Below are positions 35,632 to 44,816 of a DNA stretch of 64,000 nucleotides, in pieces. Both the position numbers and the translations under genes were made by a program. The stretch is taken from NCBI GenBank assembly GCA_937888725.1, contig CALARE010000009.1, positions 9,315-73,314 of the forward strand. Reading direction: 5' to 3'. How positions within the stretch are numbered: the stretch's first letter is position 1; each line of letters starts with the position of its first letter. The notes beneath the pieces were generated by a model. It was given only the letters and a program-made list of their open reading frames with translations. It had not been told where the DNA came from and made no database searches. Source of the stretch: an uncultured Alphaproteobacteria bacterium (GTDB lineage Bacteria > Pseudomonadota > Alphaproteobacteria > CAAHEQ01 > UBA3637).

Positions 35632-38196
35632 ATGGCTGAGGCTTCACGTTTTCAATCCTCGTTTGAAGCGGTTTGGACGGCAAGATGTCTTGCCGGTCTT
35701 GTTGATGATGAAAATTTAGTGCCTGCGTTTGCCTCTGCTAACATTAAGATTTTGCCATATCAAATAGCGGCGGCCCGTTTTGCTTTGCGATCTGCAAACT
35801 TAAAAGGCTGTATTTTATGTGATGAAGGCAGTCTTGGTAAAACTTATGAGGCTTTGTTGGTTGTATCGCAACGTTGGTATGAAGGTAAAGAACGGATTTT
35901 AATCGTTTTGCCCCAAAACCTTAAAAGTCAATGGCAAGAAAAACTCACCAAAGAATTTACTCTACCGATAACCGATTGGAGCGAATATACACAAGAGACC
36001 AAAGGCCTGTGCCTGATGACGTATGATGAAGTCATTAAAAATGAAGAAAAAGTCGGCCAAATTGTTTGGGATTTAGCTGTTTTTGATGAGGCAGATTTTC
36101 TATTCAAACCAGACAACAAATCGGTTTCTACGATTAAAAAGGCAGTTGGGAATGCGTTTAAATTGCTTTTAACCCCGACCCCTATTACATTAAGCATCAT
36201 GGATATTTATGGACTTATCCATTTTATTGATGAAACTTTGTTGCCCGATGCTGACAGCTTTTATAAAAGATATTTTAGAAAGCCCGAAAACTATCCTGAA
36301 CTTTCATCATGGGTATCCAAATTTGCGTTTAGAACTTTAAAAAGACAGGTTGAACCTTATGTTAATTTTACCAAACGTTTGCCGGTTGTTCTAAATTACA
36401 CGCCACAAGATGACGAGAAAAAGCTCTATGATTTAACCGAAAAATATTTGGCTCTTGATAACAAAACTGCCTATCCGCAAATGGATAATTATCAGTTAGC
36501 ATTACAATTTTATAGAAATCTTTCTTCCTCTCCGCAGGCTTTTGCCAATATGCTGTCGGCTCCGATTGAACGGGCTTCGTCTGATGAACGCATTATTTTA
36601 CAGACAATGCAAAAAATGGCTTTAGATGTTTCCGTTTCGGCTAAAATGGAAGAATTATTAAAGGCACTAAAAACAACATTTACGCATTTAAAATCACGCA
36701 AAGAAGTGCAAAAAACCATTATTTTTGTTGATAACCTGACAACTTTATCCGTTTTATCAGAGTTATTAAAGGAACATTATTCGATTATAAAACACACAGA
36801 TGATAATGCTTTGAACATTTTTAGAGAAGATAAAAATATTCAAATTCTTATCACAAACGATGCAACTGCCAAAGGCTTAGACATAGAATATTGCCCCATT
36901 GTCGTGAACTATGATTTACTTTATAACGCCGTTGAGATGGAACAACGAATTTGTCGTTGCCACCGCCAAGGACAACAATCCGATGTGTTGGTTATCAATT
37001 TGCTCAGTCAGGAAAATATGTCTGATGTGCGTATTTTGGAATTGATTAACAAACGAACTTTACAATTTCAGGGTATTTTCGGGATGTCAGACGATATTGT
37101 CGGTCATTTTGATGAAACTTTGGAGGCTGTTTTACAAAAACGACGAACCTTGCCCGATATTCAACGGGATTTTGCACAGAACTTAGAAACAAATAAAGAT
37201 GCCAACTCTCAAGTTGTTTCGGATGCCGAAAGTGTTTTGTTTACGACATTTACAAAAGATGTAGCCGAAAAAGTACAGGTTTCACCGCAGTATATTCAAG
37301 AACAGGCCGAGTTCATCAATCGGGACTTATGGGAGGTTGTAAAGTTCTATTTTGAAAAACATTTTCCTGAATATGTTATTGATGAAAACAATCAAACCTT
37401 AACCCTTTCGGACGGTTATGAGCCGCCAAAGATGTTCTATTATTGGAATGGGACAAGAAATACACCTTATACGGGAAAACGTCAGTATGGTATGGCAAAA
37501 GATTTTAAACCTTCCAGTGGTCGGATTACCCTGACATCAATTTTAGCCAAGGGAATTTTTAGTGAAATTGAATGTTCTACAGAGGGTAAAATGCACCTTG
37601 AAACAGATATACCTTCCTGTCAAATCAGCATGTATATGGTTGAATTACGCCGAAAAGGAAAGTTCCTTAAATGTTATGATGTTTTAACCGGTAAGACGAG
37701 AGATGGCAAGATTTTAACACAAGAAGAATGTGTAAAAATTCTATCACAGCCAATTAAATCTCTTGAAAATAAGGATAGAGAACGGTCTTATTGGCTTGCA
37801 AACAGTTCGTTTTCTGACAGATTGCCATTAGCCTTAGAGAATGAGTTGAAAAACAACTATATCAAGCAACAAGAAAATTGTTTTAATGCTGATATTGATA
37901 TCATTAAAATGCGTTCATCTCGTCAAAAAGCCGTATTAGAACAAACTCTTGAATCCTTACGCCAAGAAACATCAAAAATTAAAGAGAGTATCGGTAGTGC
38001 TAAAGACCGCTTAGAAGAACTTAAAATTCAAAAACAAATCAACGAAATGGAAAAACAACTCCGCAAAAAAGAAGAAGGCTTGTTCTTTGAACAAATGCGT
38101 ATCGAAGCCACCGCCGAAGAACAAATAGAACAACTCTGTGCTACTGAAAATATAGAGGTTAAATTATCAAAGGTATTTAAGGTGATGGTTTGTTGA
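35632..38196 (+). CDS. SNF2-like helicase with C-terminal coiled coil, type III operon
   Basis: 854 residues. Two RecA-like lobes of SNF2 type: CDEGSLGKTYEA (motif I, 63-74; family consensus DEMGLGKT), VFDEADFLF (motif II, DEAD), LLTPTPI (motif III), and QRICRCHRQGQ (motif VI; consensus QRxGRxxRxGQ, with Cys for Gly). The central region (about 510-720) is unassigned; residues 740-835 are a strong coiled coil (SRQKAVLEQTLESLRQE onward). It starts 3 bp after the res stop codon, so it belongs to the same operon. SNF2 proteins move along duplex DNA and occur in DISARM and other defence systems, but they are not a standard part of type III systems. Confidence 0.82.
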   Translation: MAEASRFQSSFEAVWTARCLAGLVDDENLVPAFASANIKILPYQIAAARFALRSANLKGCILCDEGSLGKTYEALLVVSQRWYEGKERILIVLPQNLKSQWQEKLTKEFTLPITDWSEYTQETKGLCLMTYDEVIKNEEKVGQIVWDLAVFDEADFLFKPDNKSVSTIKKAVGNAFKLLLTPTPITLSIMDIYGLIHFIDETLLPDADSFYKRYFRKPENYPELSSWVSKFAFRTLKRQVEPYVNFTKRLPVVLNYTPQDDEKKLYDLTEKYLALDNKTAYPQMDNYQLALQFYRNLSSSPQAFANMLSAPIERASSDERIILQTMQKMALDVSVSAKMEELLKALKTTFTHLKSRKEVQKTIIFVDNLTTLSVLSELLKEHYSIIKHTDDNALNIFREDKNIQILITNDATAKGLDIEYCPIVVNYDLLYNAVEMEQRICRCHRQGQQSDVLVINLLSQENMSDVRILELINKRTLQFQGIFGMSDDIVGHFDETLEAVLQKRRTLPDIQRDFAQNLETNKDANSQVVSDAESVLFTTFTKDVAEKVQVSPQYIQEQAEFINRDLWEVVKFYFEKHFPEYVIDENNQTLTLSDGYEPPKMFYYWNGTRNTPYTGKRQYGMAKDFKPSSGRITLTSILAKGIFSEIECSTEGKMHLETDIPSCQISMYMVELRRKGKFLKCYDVLTGKTRDGKILTQEECVKILSQPIKSLENKDRERSYWLANSSFSDRLPLALENELKNNYIKQQENCFNADIDIIKMRSSRQKAVLEQTLESLRQETSKIKESIGSAKDRLEELKIQKQINEMEKQLRKKEEGLFFEQMRIEATAEEQIEQLCATENIEVKLSKVFKVMVC

Positions 38197-38221
38197 TCGT
38201 TTCTTTATAGCGAAACATGTG

Positions 38222-39154
38222 TTATGTTGAGCTAATAAAATTTTTATTTTTTTTCATTTTTAAATAATAAGGACAATCATTGCAAGGAATATCAATTGTA
38301 TTGTCCTGCATACATTTTCCAGTTAAGAGTCTTTTTGCATAACGAACTTCTTTTGATTTTAAAGCCTTTTCTAGTCCAACATTAAAAACATTACATTTAA
38401 AATCATTTAAATAAACACAACAGCATCCCAACAAACGACCATCCCAATTAATTTGAGGGGAATTCCATAATTCCAAACAAGGTATCCAATTGAAAGAAAA
38501 AGGTGTTTCTTTAGAAAAAGATAACTTGGTTTCTTTTTCAAGCAAATCAGAATTTATAGGTATAAAACTTTCATTCCATGTCTTTTTAAAAGAAATTGAC
38601 ATGTTCAATTGTTTTGCTAGTTTTTTTGCTCGTTTTATTTCATTAATATCTTGCGTTGTATCCATAACAATATACTGCCAGTTCAACAACGGATAATTGC
38701 TGTGGTAGATTTCTTTATACTTATTTATCAATTCAATATTAGCAATCACCTTATTAAATTTTCCATTGATGCGATAGGTTTTATATACTTCATCAGAAGC
38801 TCCATCTAAAGAGATGTTTAAAGAATAAAGTTGAAATTTAACTATTTTTTCTATAGCTGTTTCTTTTATTGAATTTAAATTAACTCCATTATTGGCGGTT
38901 AATTTGATTTTATTATTATAAGCAATTTCTAAAATTTTTTCAAAGTCAGGATTTAAAAAAATTTCACCACTGTTTGATATTTCTATTTCCTGTATAAAGG
39001 GATTTCGTTTGAGAAATTCTTTAAACTGTTCTGCAGTTGTATACCCTTTTCCAACAGTTCCGTAATTTGACTTTCTCATATAGCAATCTTTACATTTTAA
39101 TTGACAAGCTGTACATATATCCAATCTCACTCTTTTAGGTAATCTATGCGTCAT
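38222..39154 (-). CDS. Radical SAM/SPASM protein
   Basis: 310 residues. The iron-sulfur motif is CQLKCKDCY (C-x3-C-x2-C, near residue 17), ligating the cluster that cleaves S-adenosylmethionine. The partial barrel includes EIEISNSGEIFLN and SLNISLDGASDEVY. The C-terminal Cys set (CLELWNSPQ, GCCCVY, GKCMQDN, CNDCPYY) is a SPASM domain binding extra clusters, typical of enzymes that modify peptides or act as dehydrogenases. The substrate is unknown. AAAGGATTTATT precedes the ATG. It is convergent with the SNF2 gene and divergent from the acetyltransferase gene. It resembles the second radical SAM protein at 42727 in layout but not closely in sequence. Confidence 0.85.
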   Translation of the reverse strand: MTHRLPKRVRLDICTACQLKCKDCYMRKSNYGTVGKGYTTAEQFKEFLKRNPFIQEIEISNSGEIFLNPDFEKILEIAYNNKIKLTANNGVNLNSIKETAIEKIVKFQLYSLNISLDGASDEVYKTYRINGKFNKVIANIELINKYKEIYHSNYPLLNWQYIVMDTTQDINEIKRAKKLAKQLNMSISFKKTWNESFIPINSDLLEKETKLSFSKETPFSFNWIPCLELWNSPQINWDGRLLGCCCVYLNDFKCNVFNVGLEKALKSKEVRYAKRLLTGKCMQDNTIDIPCNDCPYYLKMKKNKNFISST

Positions 39155-39219
39155 AATAAATCCTTTTGTTTTTTATTAGGATAACATAAAAAATATAAGT
39201 TTGTCAAAATATAAATTTA

Positions 39220-39247
39220 TTGATTTTTTGAGAAAATATGTTATAAT
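39220..39247 (+). promoter_or_regulatory. Promoter of the acetyltransferase/glycosyltransferase pair
   Basis: TTGATT (39220-39225), 16 bp, perfect TATAAT (39242-39247). Confidence 0.6.
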
Positions 39248-39277
39248 ATAGAAAGTTTTGATTTAATAGGTATGACC

Positions 39278-39826
39278 ATGAATAAAATAAAAAATAATTC
39301 TTTATATAAAGGTAATGAACCAGAATTATTAAGATTAAAAGAACAAACAGCAAAGATATTACATGAAATTAATTTGGCCTCTCCAATAGATAGAGAAAAA
39401 AGTCATAGAACTTTATTCCCTTTGATTTTTAATCGCTTGGGAAAAAACACTTGGTTTGAACTTCCTTTTAATTGCGATTACGGAAAACATATTGAAATAG
39501 GAGAAAACTGTTATTTTAACCATCATTGTTCTATTGGTGACGGTGGAAAAGTAATTATTGGAAATAATGTTTTAATTGGTCCATATGTCGGCATTTATAC
39601 GGCACAACATCCTCTAGATTCTAAACTGCGATTAGAAGGATGGCAAAGCGTTTCAGATATTGAAATCGGAGATAATGTATGGATTGGAGCTAATTGTACC
39701 ATTCTTTCTGGGGTAAAAATAGGAAACAATGCCGTGATTGGGGCTGGAAGCGTTGTAACAAAAGATATTCCTGAAAATACATTGGCCTATGGAGTACCAT
39801 GTAAAATTATAAAGATTTTAACATAA
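39278..39826 (+). CDS. Sugar O-acetyltransferase, hexapeptide-repeat (Maa/LacA/NodL) family
   Basis: About 182 residues. The N-terminal segment (LYKGNEPELLRLKEQTAKIL) is the Maa-type helical region. From residue 70 the protein is a left-handed beta helix of hexapeptide repeats (IEIGENCYFN, VIIGNNVLIG, IEIGDNVWIG, VKIGNNAVIGAGS). The catalytic His is in the YTAQHPLD block. It transfers acetyl from acetyl-CoA to a sugar hydroxyl. ATG at 39278 is chosen because AGG lies seven bases upstream; ATG at 39272 is too close to that site. It is followed 11 bp later by a glycosyltransferase gene, so a role in glycan decoration is likely. Confidence 0.88.
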   Translation: MNKIKNNSLYKGNEPELLRLKEQTAKILHEINLASPIDREKSHRTLFPLIFNRLGKNTWFELPFNCDYGKHIEIGENCYFNHHCSIGDGGKVIIGNNVLIGPYVGIYTAQHPLDSKLRLEGWQSVSDIEIGDNVWIGANCTILSGVKIGNNAVIGAGSVVTKDIPENTLAYGVPCKIIKILT

Positions 39827-39837
39827 AGAGAGGTATT

Positions 39838-41745
39838 TTGATACATTTATGTACAATGATTGGCGAGAATACATTACTTCTAAATGAGTTTATAACGCAC
39901 TATAAAAATTTAGGAGTAGATCGCTTTCACTTTATTGTTCACGATCCATCAGAAGAACAATATTTTACTAAAGATGTCAAAGATATTTTGGCTTTATATC
40001 ATATTGGTGTAGAAGAAGTTTATAGCGGTAAATGGAATGGTGCAATTTGTACAAAATTAATAAACTCTGTAATGAAAAAATATCCAGAAGAATGGTTTGT
40101 TATTGCAGATTTAGACGAATTTCAAATTTATCCTCAAAATCTGAAGACAATAATCTCTGAACAAGAGAAGAAAAAAAAAGATTTTGTAACAGGTCTTTTA
40201 TTAGATAGATTTTCTCAAAGTGGCCATTTAACTTCAGTGAAACGTAATTTATCAATATGGTCTCAATTTCCTATGTGCGGTTTTTTTTCTTTTCCTCTAA
40301 CTCGAAGCAATCCTTATAAAATTACCCTATCTAAGGGAAAATTAACTCTTTCAGAAGGGCAACATGGGGTAATTTTTTTTAATGAGAAATATCCTCAAAT
40401 AAATGAAATTATTGCAGAAGTTCATCATTTCAAATGGAATGATATCCTGTTAGGAAAAATAAAAAATAGATTAACCTATGAACGAAGGGGAGATTGGATT
40501 AATTCTTATCAAGGATATAAAGGCGAACTGGAATGTATATTAAAATATTTTGGCACACATTATAAAACAGACTTAACAAATCCTCTTTTTATGTTTACTC
40601 GTGAAAAAGAAGATCACTCCTATGCAAATTTTAATAGTATTAAACGGTTGGCTGCAGATTGGGACGTTTTACATGCATATCCAACGCTTGATCAGAATAT
40701 TTTTGAAGCAACGATAATCATAAGTTCTTATAATCAGGGGGATATAATACAAAAAAGTGTAAAAGAGTTAATACAACAAGCAACTCAAAGTGATAAAAAA
40801 ATTCAAATTGTTCTCGCAGATGATGGATCTACATTAAGCGAGCAGGAAAAATGTACGGCATTAACACAATATAGTACAGACAACATAAAAGTCCAATTTG
40901 TGACACAAGAGGATAAAGGGTTCAGATTAGCTGCATCAAGAAATAATGCAATAAAATTAGCTCAGAGTAATGTGCTCATTTTTATAGATGGTGACTGTTT
41001 CCCTATGCCAGGTTTTTTGAATGAACATATAAATTTTCACAAAAAAAATTCTTATGCACTTTGTGTCGGTTCTAGAGGATATGCTCCATTAGAAGCTCTG
41101 AAGCAAAAGAGTTTACAATCTGACAAAAGTTATGAGTTAATGGAAGCGATGGAAAGCTACACAGTTAATGAAAAAGCTAACTCACAATACCCTTGGAGAG
41201 CTGTTTTGGGTAGAAATTTCAGTGTAAAATCATATTTTCCTCTTCCGCTTTTTGATGAAAATATAAAAGGTTGGGGATTTGAAGATACCGCTTACGCTCT
41301 GGATCTTTTCTTTATGGGATATCAAAAAGTTGTATTTTCTGGCAATGCCAGAGTGGTTCAATTTGATGACTTTTCAAGTACAAATGATCCCTTTAAATCA
41401 CTAAATAATGATAAGATTGCTGCTACTCAAAAAAATGCCTTATATTTGATGAGTAAGTACAAGAGATACGACGATATATTTATGGAACTTGGTGCCTATC
41501 TTTCATTTTTTGCAGAACCTTTTGATTATAATAATGGTGTATTCATACTAAATGAAGAGAAACGTCAAAGAGTTCATAAGCTTTTCTCTGATGGAGAAAG
41601 AAAATCTAAACAAGAATATGTAGATTTATTTAATTCTTGCAGAAAGAAACTTATAGATTTTTACAAGAGACGATCTTTAAAAACGCAGAAAATTTGTACC
41701 AACCATCAGCCTTATCATCAAACTTTTCAAAAGGTTAGAGAGTAA
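39838..41745 (+). CDS. Two-domain glycosyltransferase (family 92-like plus family 2)
   Basis: 635 residues with two probable catalytic domains. Residues 1-270 have the pattern of GT92/GT2_4 proteins: ENTLLLNEFITHYKNLGV and DLDEFQI (DxD at 91-93). Residues 290-560 are a second GT-A domain: IIISSYNQGD, LADDGST, IDGDCFPMPG (DxD), and WGFEDTAYALDLF, the last shared with chondroitin-polymerase and galactosyltransferase C-terminal blocks. It may add two sugars in sequence. The start is a TTG at 39838 after GAGAGGTATT; the next Met (residue 7) would cut the first beta strand. Its stop overlaps the convergent gene by 11 bp. Confidence 0.82.
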   Translation: MIHLCTMIGENTLLLNEFITHYKNLGVDRFHFIVHDPSEEQYFTKDVKDILALYHIGVEEVYSGKWNGAICTKLINSVMKKYPEEWFVIADLDEFQIYPQNLKTIISEQEKKKKDFVTGLLLDRFSQSGHLTSVKRNLSIWSQFPMCGFFSFPLTRSNPYKITLSKGKLTLSEGQHGVIFFNEKYPQINEIIAEVHHFKWNDILLGKIKNRLTYERRGDWINSYQGYKGELECILKYFGTHYKTDLTNPLFMFTREKEDHSYANFNSIKRLAADWDVLHAYPTLDQNIFEATIIISSYNQGDIIQKSVKELIQQATQSDKKIQIVLADDGSTLSEQEKCTALTQYSTDNIKVQFVTQEDKGFRLAASRNNAIKLAQSNVLIFIDGDCFPMPGFLNEHINFHKKNSYALCVGSRGYAPLEALKQKSLQSDKSYELMEAMESYTVNEKANSQYPWRAVLGRNFSVKSYFPLPLFDENIKGWGFEDTAYALDLFFMGYQKVVFSGNARVVQFDDFSSTNDPFKSLNNDKIAATQKNALYLMSKYKRYDDIFMELGAYLSFFAEPFDYNNGVFILNEEKRQRVHKLFSDGERKSKQEYVDLFNSCRKKLIDFYKRRSLKTQKICTNHQPYHQTFQKVRE

Positions 41746-42724
41746 TTGTATCTACATATCCTAACTCAATAAAAGTCCTTTTTAAAAAGTCTGGATCATT
41801 AATTTTAAAGAGAAGTTCATGTTGCCCCTTATGTTTTAAACCATAATTTTCACCATCTTTTGCTCCGGCAATAGTAAATTTTCCAAAAGGCCTATCTTTT
41901 CCCTTTGTTTTCCATATTTCGATTTTTGCTTGTATTTTTTCATAATCCATTTTTAATTCTGGATCTTGATTTAAGAGCATTACAACCTCTCTAAAGCCAG
42001 CCTTCCAAGCATTAAATGGAGAGGTATTAAAATTAGTAATCGAGGCTATTTCTTTTATACCTCTTGTTTTTAAAATACCACCGCTAGCAATGGGATCTAT
42101 TTTATCATTTTGGATTCTTCTAAAATTTTCAGTTGGACAAGATTTTATTCCGCCATATCCATAAACTAAATCATTTACAGGATTGCGTGTCATATAAAAA
42201 TGCATCTCGTTTGGTAAAGGAGGTGTTACAGAGTATAAATCAAATTCATCAAGAACTAAATTATCCCCATCAATTAAAACATAATAACTACTCTCGACCA
42301 TCTCAGCAACATTTCGGAAAGCCCTAGACAAACCTTTTACTCTATGCAATCGTTTTAAGTTGGGATATTTTTTTAATAGATTTTCAAAATTATCTTCTGC
42401 ATTGTTTTCATTATATGTTAAATATACAATATCTGGTTGTTTTTTATTTCCAAATGGAATGTATTTATCAATAATATTTTTCTTTTGAATTACAGGATAA
42501 TACTTCATTAACTCATTTAATGTCTCTGGAATAAAAAACTCATCTGCTTGAGCACTTATTGCGATAAAGGAATCTGTATCCGTAATTAAAGCCGCCATCT
42601 TATAAGCATCTTCTTTAGATAACCCATGAACCCTTTTGATATCGGGAAAAAAATGTTGAAGAGATTGAAAAAAAAGTTCAATTTTCGAATTAAAACAACC
42701 TGACGATATAAAAACTATCTCCAT
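41735..42724 (-). CDS. Putative GT-A-fold glycosyltransferase, unknown family
   Basis: 329 residues, no firm family. The YYVLIDGDNLVLDEFDL segment near residue 150 is a credible DxD of a GT-A fold, preceded by RVKGLSRAFRNVAEMVES, which resembles the substrate-binding turn of family 2 enzymes. The rest is unassigned (GKDRPFGKFTIAG, GYGGIKSCPTENF). The gene order 41735-46729, with gaps of 2-5 bp or overlaps, implies a single operon with the radical SAM, GT4, methyltransferase and SAHH-like genes. AAGGACTAAAA precedes the ATG. Convergent 11-bp overlap with the two-domain glycosyltransferase. Confidence 0.65.
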   Translation of the reverse strand: MEIVFISSGCFNSKIELFFQSLQHFFPDIKRVHGLSKEDAYKMAALITDTDSFIAISAQADEFFIPETLNELMKYYPVIQKKNIIDKYIPFGNKKQPDIVYLTYNENNAEDNFENLLKKYPNLKRLHRVKGLSRAFRNVAEMVESSYYVLIDGDNLVLDEFDLYSVTPPLPNEMHFYMTRNPVNDLVYGYGGIKSCPTENFRRIQNDKIDPIASGGILKTRGIKEIASITNFNTSPFNAWKAGFREVVMLLNQDPELKMDYEKIQAKIEIWKTKGKDRPFGKFTIAGAKDGENYGLKHKGQHELLFKINDPDFLKRTFIELGYVDTITL

Positions 42725-42726
42725 TT

Positions 42727-43656
42727 TTAGTCCTTTTGATTTTGATACATTTTTTGTATATCTAAGATGTTATTTATTGATTTTCTTTGCGAAGCAACAC
42801 AATGATAACAGGGTCTACATAAAAAATCTTTTTTAGAATCTTCTAAGCCAGCAACCTGTAAACGTTTTAGATTATATACTCGTGAATGTAGTATATCATC
42901 TAATGAACTTGTATTTATATTTCCTACAATGTGGTTTTGTAACCAATCATGACAACAAAAAGATACATTTCCATTATGAAAAATGTAGGTTCGATCTAAG
43001 TGTCTATTAAAATCACAACCTTCAGGTTGTATTTGAATATTTCTTTGCTGTTTTGATTGTATGAGACCCGATCGATTAACAAAACTATATTTTTCTATAG
43101 AAATCCCGTTATCTGTCCAAAAGGAATTATCTTGTGCTTTTCCAATATTAAGACCAGCATCTTCTAATCCTGTGAGTTTGACAACAGACAATGATGTAGT
43201 AGATCTTCGTTCTTTTAATACTTGATTTAGATATAAAATATTTTTACAAACCTGTTCATAATTTATAGATTTTCCCATAATTTTATACGTTTGATCTCTA
43301 TCATTTCCAAACACACTAAATAGTATCTTATCGATATTTAAGTCACTTAAGCGATCAGCAATAGATGGAGTTAATAGCATTCCATTTGTAGATATTTCAA
43401 TTTTTGCGGTTGGAATGAGAGTTTTAATTTGGTGCAATCTATCAATCATCTGATTGTCTATAAATGGTTCATTGTTTAAATAAGGAATAATCCATTTAGG
43501 TTTGAGAACTGATAATTCTTCTAATAATTTTCGCCATGTAGTATCTGACATATATTCAAGCTTTGTCCTACCTTTCATATCGTGCCAAGGACAGACAACG
43601 CAAGAAGAATTGCAATAAGACACTGTTTGAATTTCAATAGCTTCTAGTTTGTACAT
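42727..43656 (-). CDS. Radical SAM/SPASM protein
   Basis: 309 residues. CNSSCVVCPWHD (C-x3-C-x2-C, residues 15-22) is the radical SAM cluster site; EISTNGMLLTP and ILFSVFGND are barrel strands. The C-terminal Cys residues (SFCCHDWLQN, FLCRPCYHC) form a SPASM-type domain. The PWHD after the third Cys resembles radical SAM enzymes of secondary metabolism and peptide modification, but the substrate is not predictable. It overlaps the upstream GT4 gene by 13 bp, which implies coupled translation. AAAGAGAAAAAAC precedes the ATG. Confidence 0.85.
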   Translation of the reverse strand: MYKLEAIEIQTVSYCNSSCVVCPWHDMKGRTKLEYMSDTTWRKLLEELSVLKPKWIIPYLNNEPFIDNQMIDRLHQIKTLIPTAKIEISTNGMLLTPSIADRLSDLNIDKILFSVFGNDRDQTYKIMGKSINYEQVCKNILYLNQVLKERRSTTSLSVVKLTGLEDAGLNIGKAQDNSFWTDNGISIEKYSFVNRSGLIQSKQQRNIQIQPEGCDFNRHLDRTYIFHNGNVSFCCHDWLQNHIVGNINTSSLDDILHSRVYNLKRLQVAGLEDSKKDFLCRPCYHCVASQRKSINNILDIQKMYQNQKD

Positions 43657-44813
43657 GTTTTTTCTCTTTTAAATTCTGAAATAAATTTTTTTGCAATTTT
43701 GAAAGATGTTAATTTTTTTGTACATTCATATGATTTTTTAGACATAGCCAACCAAAAATCTAGATCAGAATTTAATTTTTGAATTATTTCTACCAATTTT
43801 TTAGGTGATGAATATAAAAGCTCATTAGGTATAAACTCTTTAAACCAATCAAAATTAGGAGCTACGCAAGGAATTCCAAGAGCCATAGAATCTATGCAGG
43901 ACATAGACCAAGGAGTACCTTTTCGGTATGGAGCTAAGCAACACAAAGCTCCGTTAAAAGCCTCTTTATAAATATCTCGGTTATTACCATCTACCCGAAT
44001 CGTCACATTTTTATATTTCGAAAGTGCTTGTCTGTATTTCTCAACAGATGTGTCTAATCTTTTTCTTTTGGGATCTCGATTCCCTAAAATATCAAATATT
44101 TCAAATTCAAAATCGCCTATTTGATTTAAATTTGAAATTGTTTCCAACAAAAAAGATGTTCCATAATGTTCATATAAACGATGATTATAAATAATTCGAT
44201 TAGAGTGTCCATTTGGAGAATTATAAATGAACAGAGGATCTTTAGGTGGCGGATTAATAATAAACTTATGTGTATTAAAACTCTTATTATACTTTTCTAA
44301 AAGAAATTTTATGTTTTGTAAAGAGGTTTTGCTATGAGTGAATATAGTGTCAGCTGACAATATTCCAGAGAGAAAACTTAATTGTATAGTCTCATTTATG
44401 TTTCCTGCATTCAAAGAAGTGTCTGTATTTATTTTATTTTTTTGAAAAAAATAGGGAATATAATGAGCATATCCAATAATTTTAATAGTTGATAATTCTA
44501 AGTGTTCGATTAAAGCTTTGTAATTCGGGATAAGTTCTATTTGATTAATTAGTAGAACATCTGGATTTTCTTGCTTTATTATTTGCTCTATCTTATCCCA
44601 ATTAAAATTAAATCTAACTGCATACTTACTATTTCCGAAATCAAAAGGAATATGTTTGATATTTTCATTTGATAAAGGTCTGGGAGATGCAAATAAAAAA
44701 TCTATATCCTCATTAAGAAAGTCTTTAACTAATGTATTATAAAAAATATATGCAGAGTCTGTGGATAAATTATCTTTATTACTTACATTTAAAAAACATA
44801 AAACTCGAACCAT
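43644..44813 (-). CDS. Glycosyltransferase, GT4-like (GT-B fold)
   Basis: 389 residues. The two-domain GT-B layout is recognisable: an N-terminal Rossmann-like part (VLCFLNVSNKDNLSTDSAYI) and a C-terminal part with IIYNHRLYEHYGTSF, then APYRKGTPWSMSCIDSMALG and PCVAPNFDWFKEFI, which correspond to the nucleotide-sugar EX7E region, here with the first Glu missing (SCIDSMALG in its place). Activity is likely but the donor is unknown. AGAGGTGAAAT precedes the ATG. It lies 3 bp after the methyltransferase gene in the same operon. Confidence 0.78.
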   Translation of the reverse strand: MVRVLCFLNVSNKDNLSTDSAYIFYNTLVKDFLNEDIDFLFASPRPLSNENIKHIPFDFGNSKYAVRFNFNWDKIEQIIKQENPDVLLINQIELIPNYKALIEHLELSTIKIIGYAHYIPYFFQKNKINTDTSLNAGNINETIQLSFLSGILSADTIFTHSKTSLQNIKFLLEKYNKSFNTHKFIINPPPKDPLFIYNSPNGHSNRIIYNHRLYEHYGTSFLLETISNLNQIGDFEFEIFDILGNRDPKRKRLDTSVEKYRQALSKYKNVTIRVDGNNRDIYKEAFNGALCCLAPYRKGTPWSMSCIDSMALGIPCVAPNFDWFKEFIPNELLYSSPKKLVEIIQKLNSDLDFWLAMSKKSYECTKKLTSFKIAKKFISEFKREKTCTN

Positions 44814-44816
44814 ATT

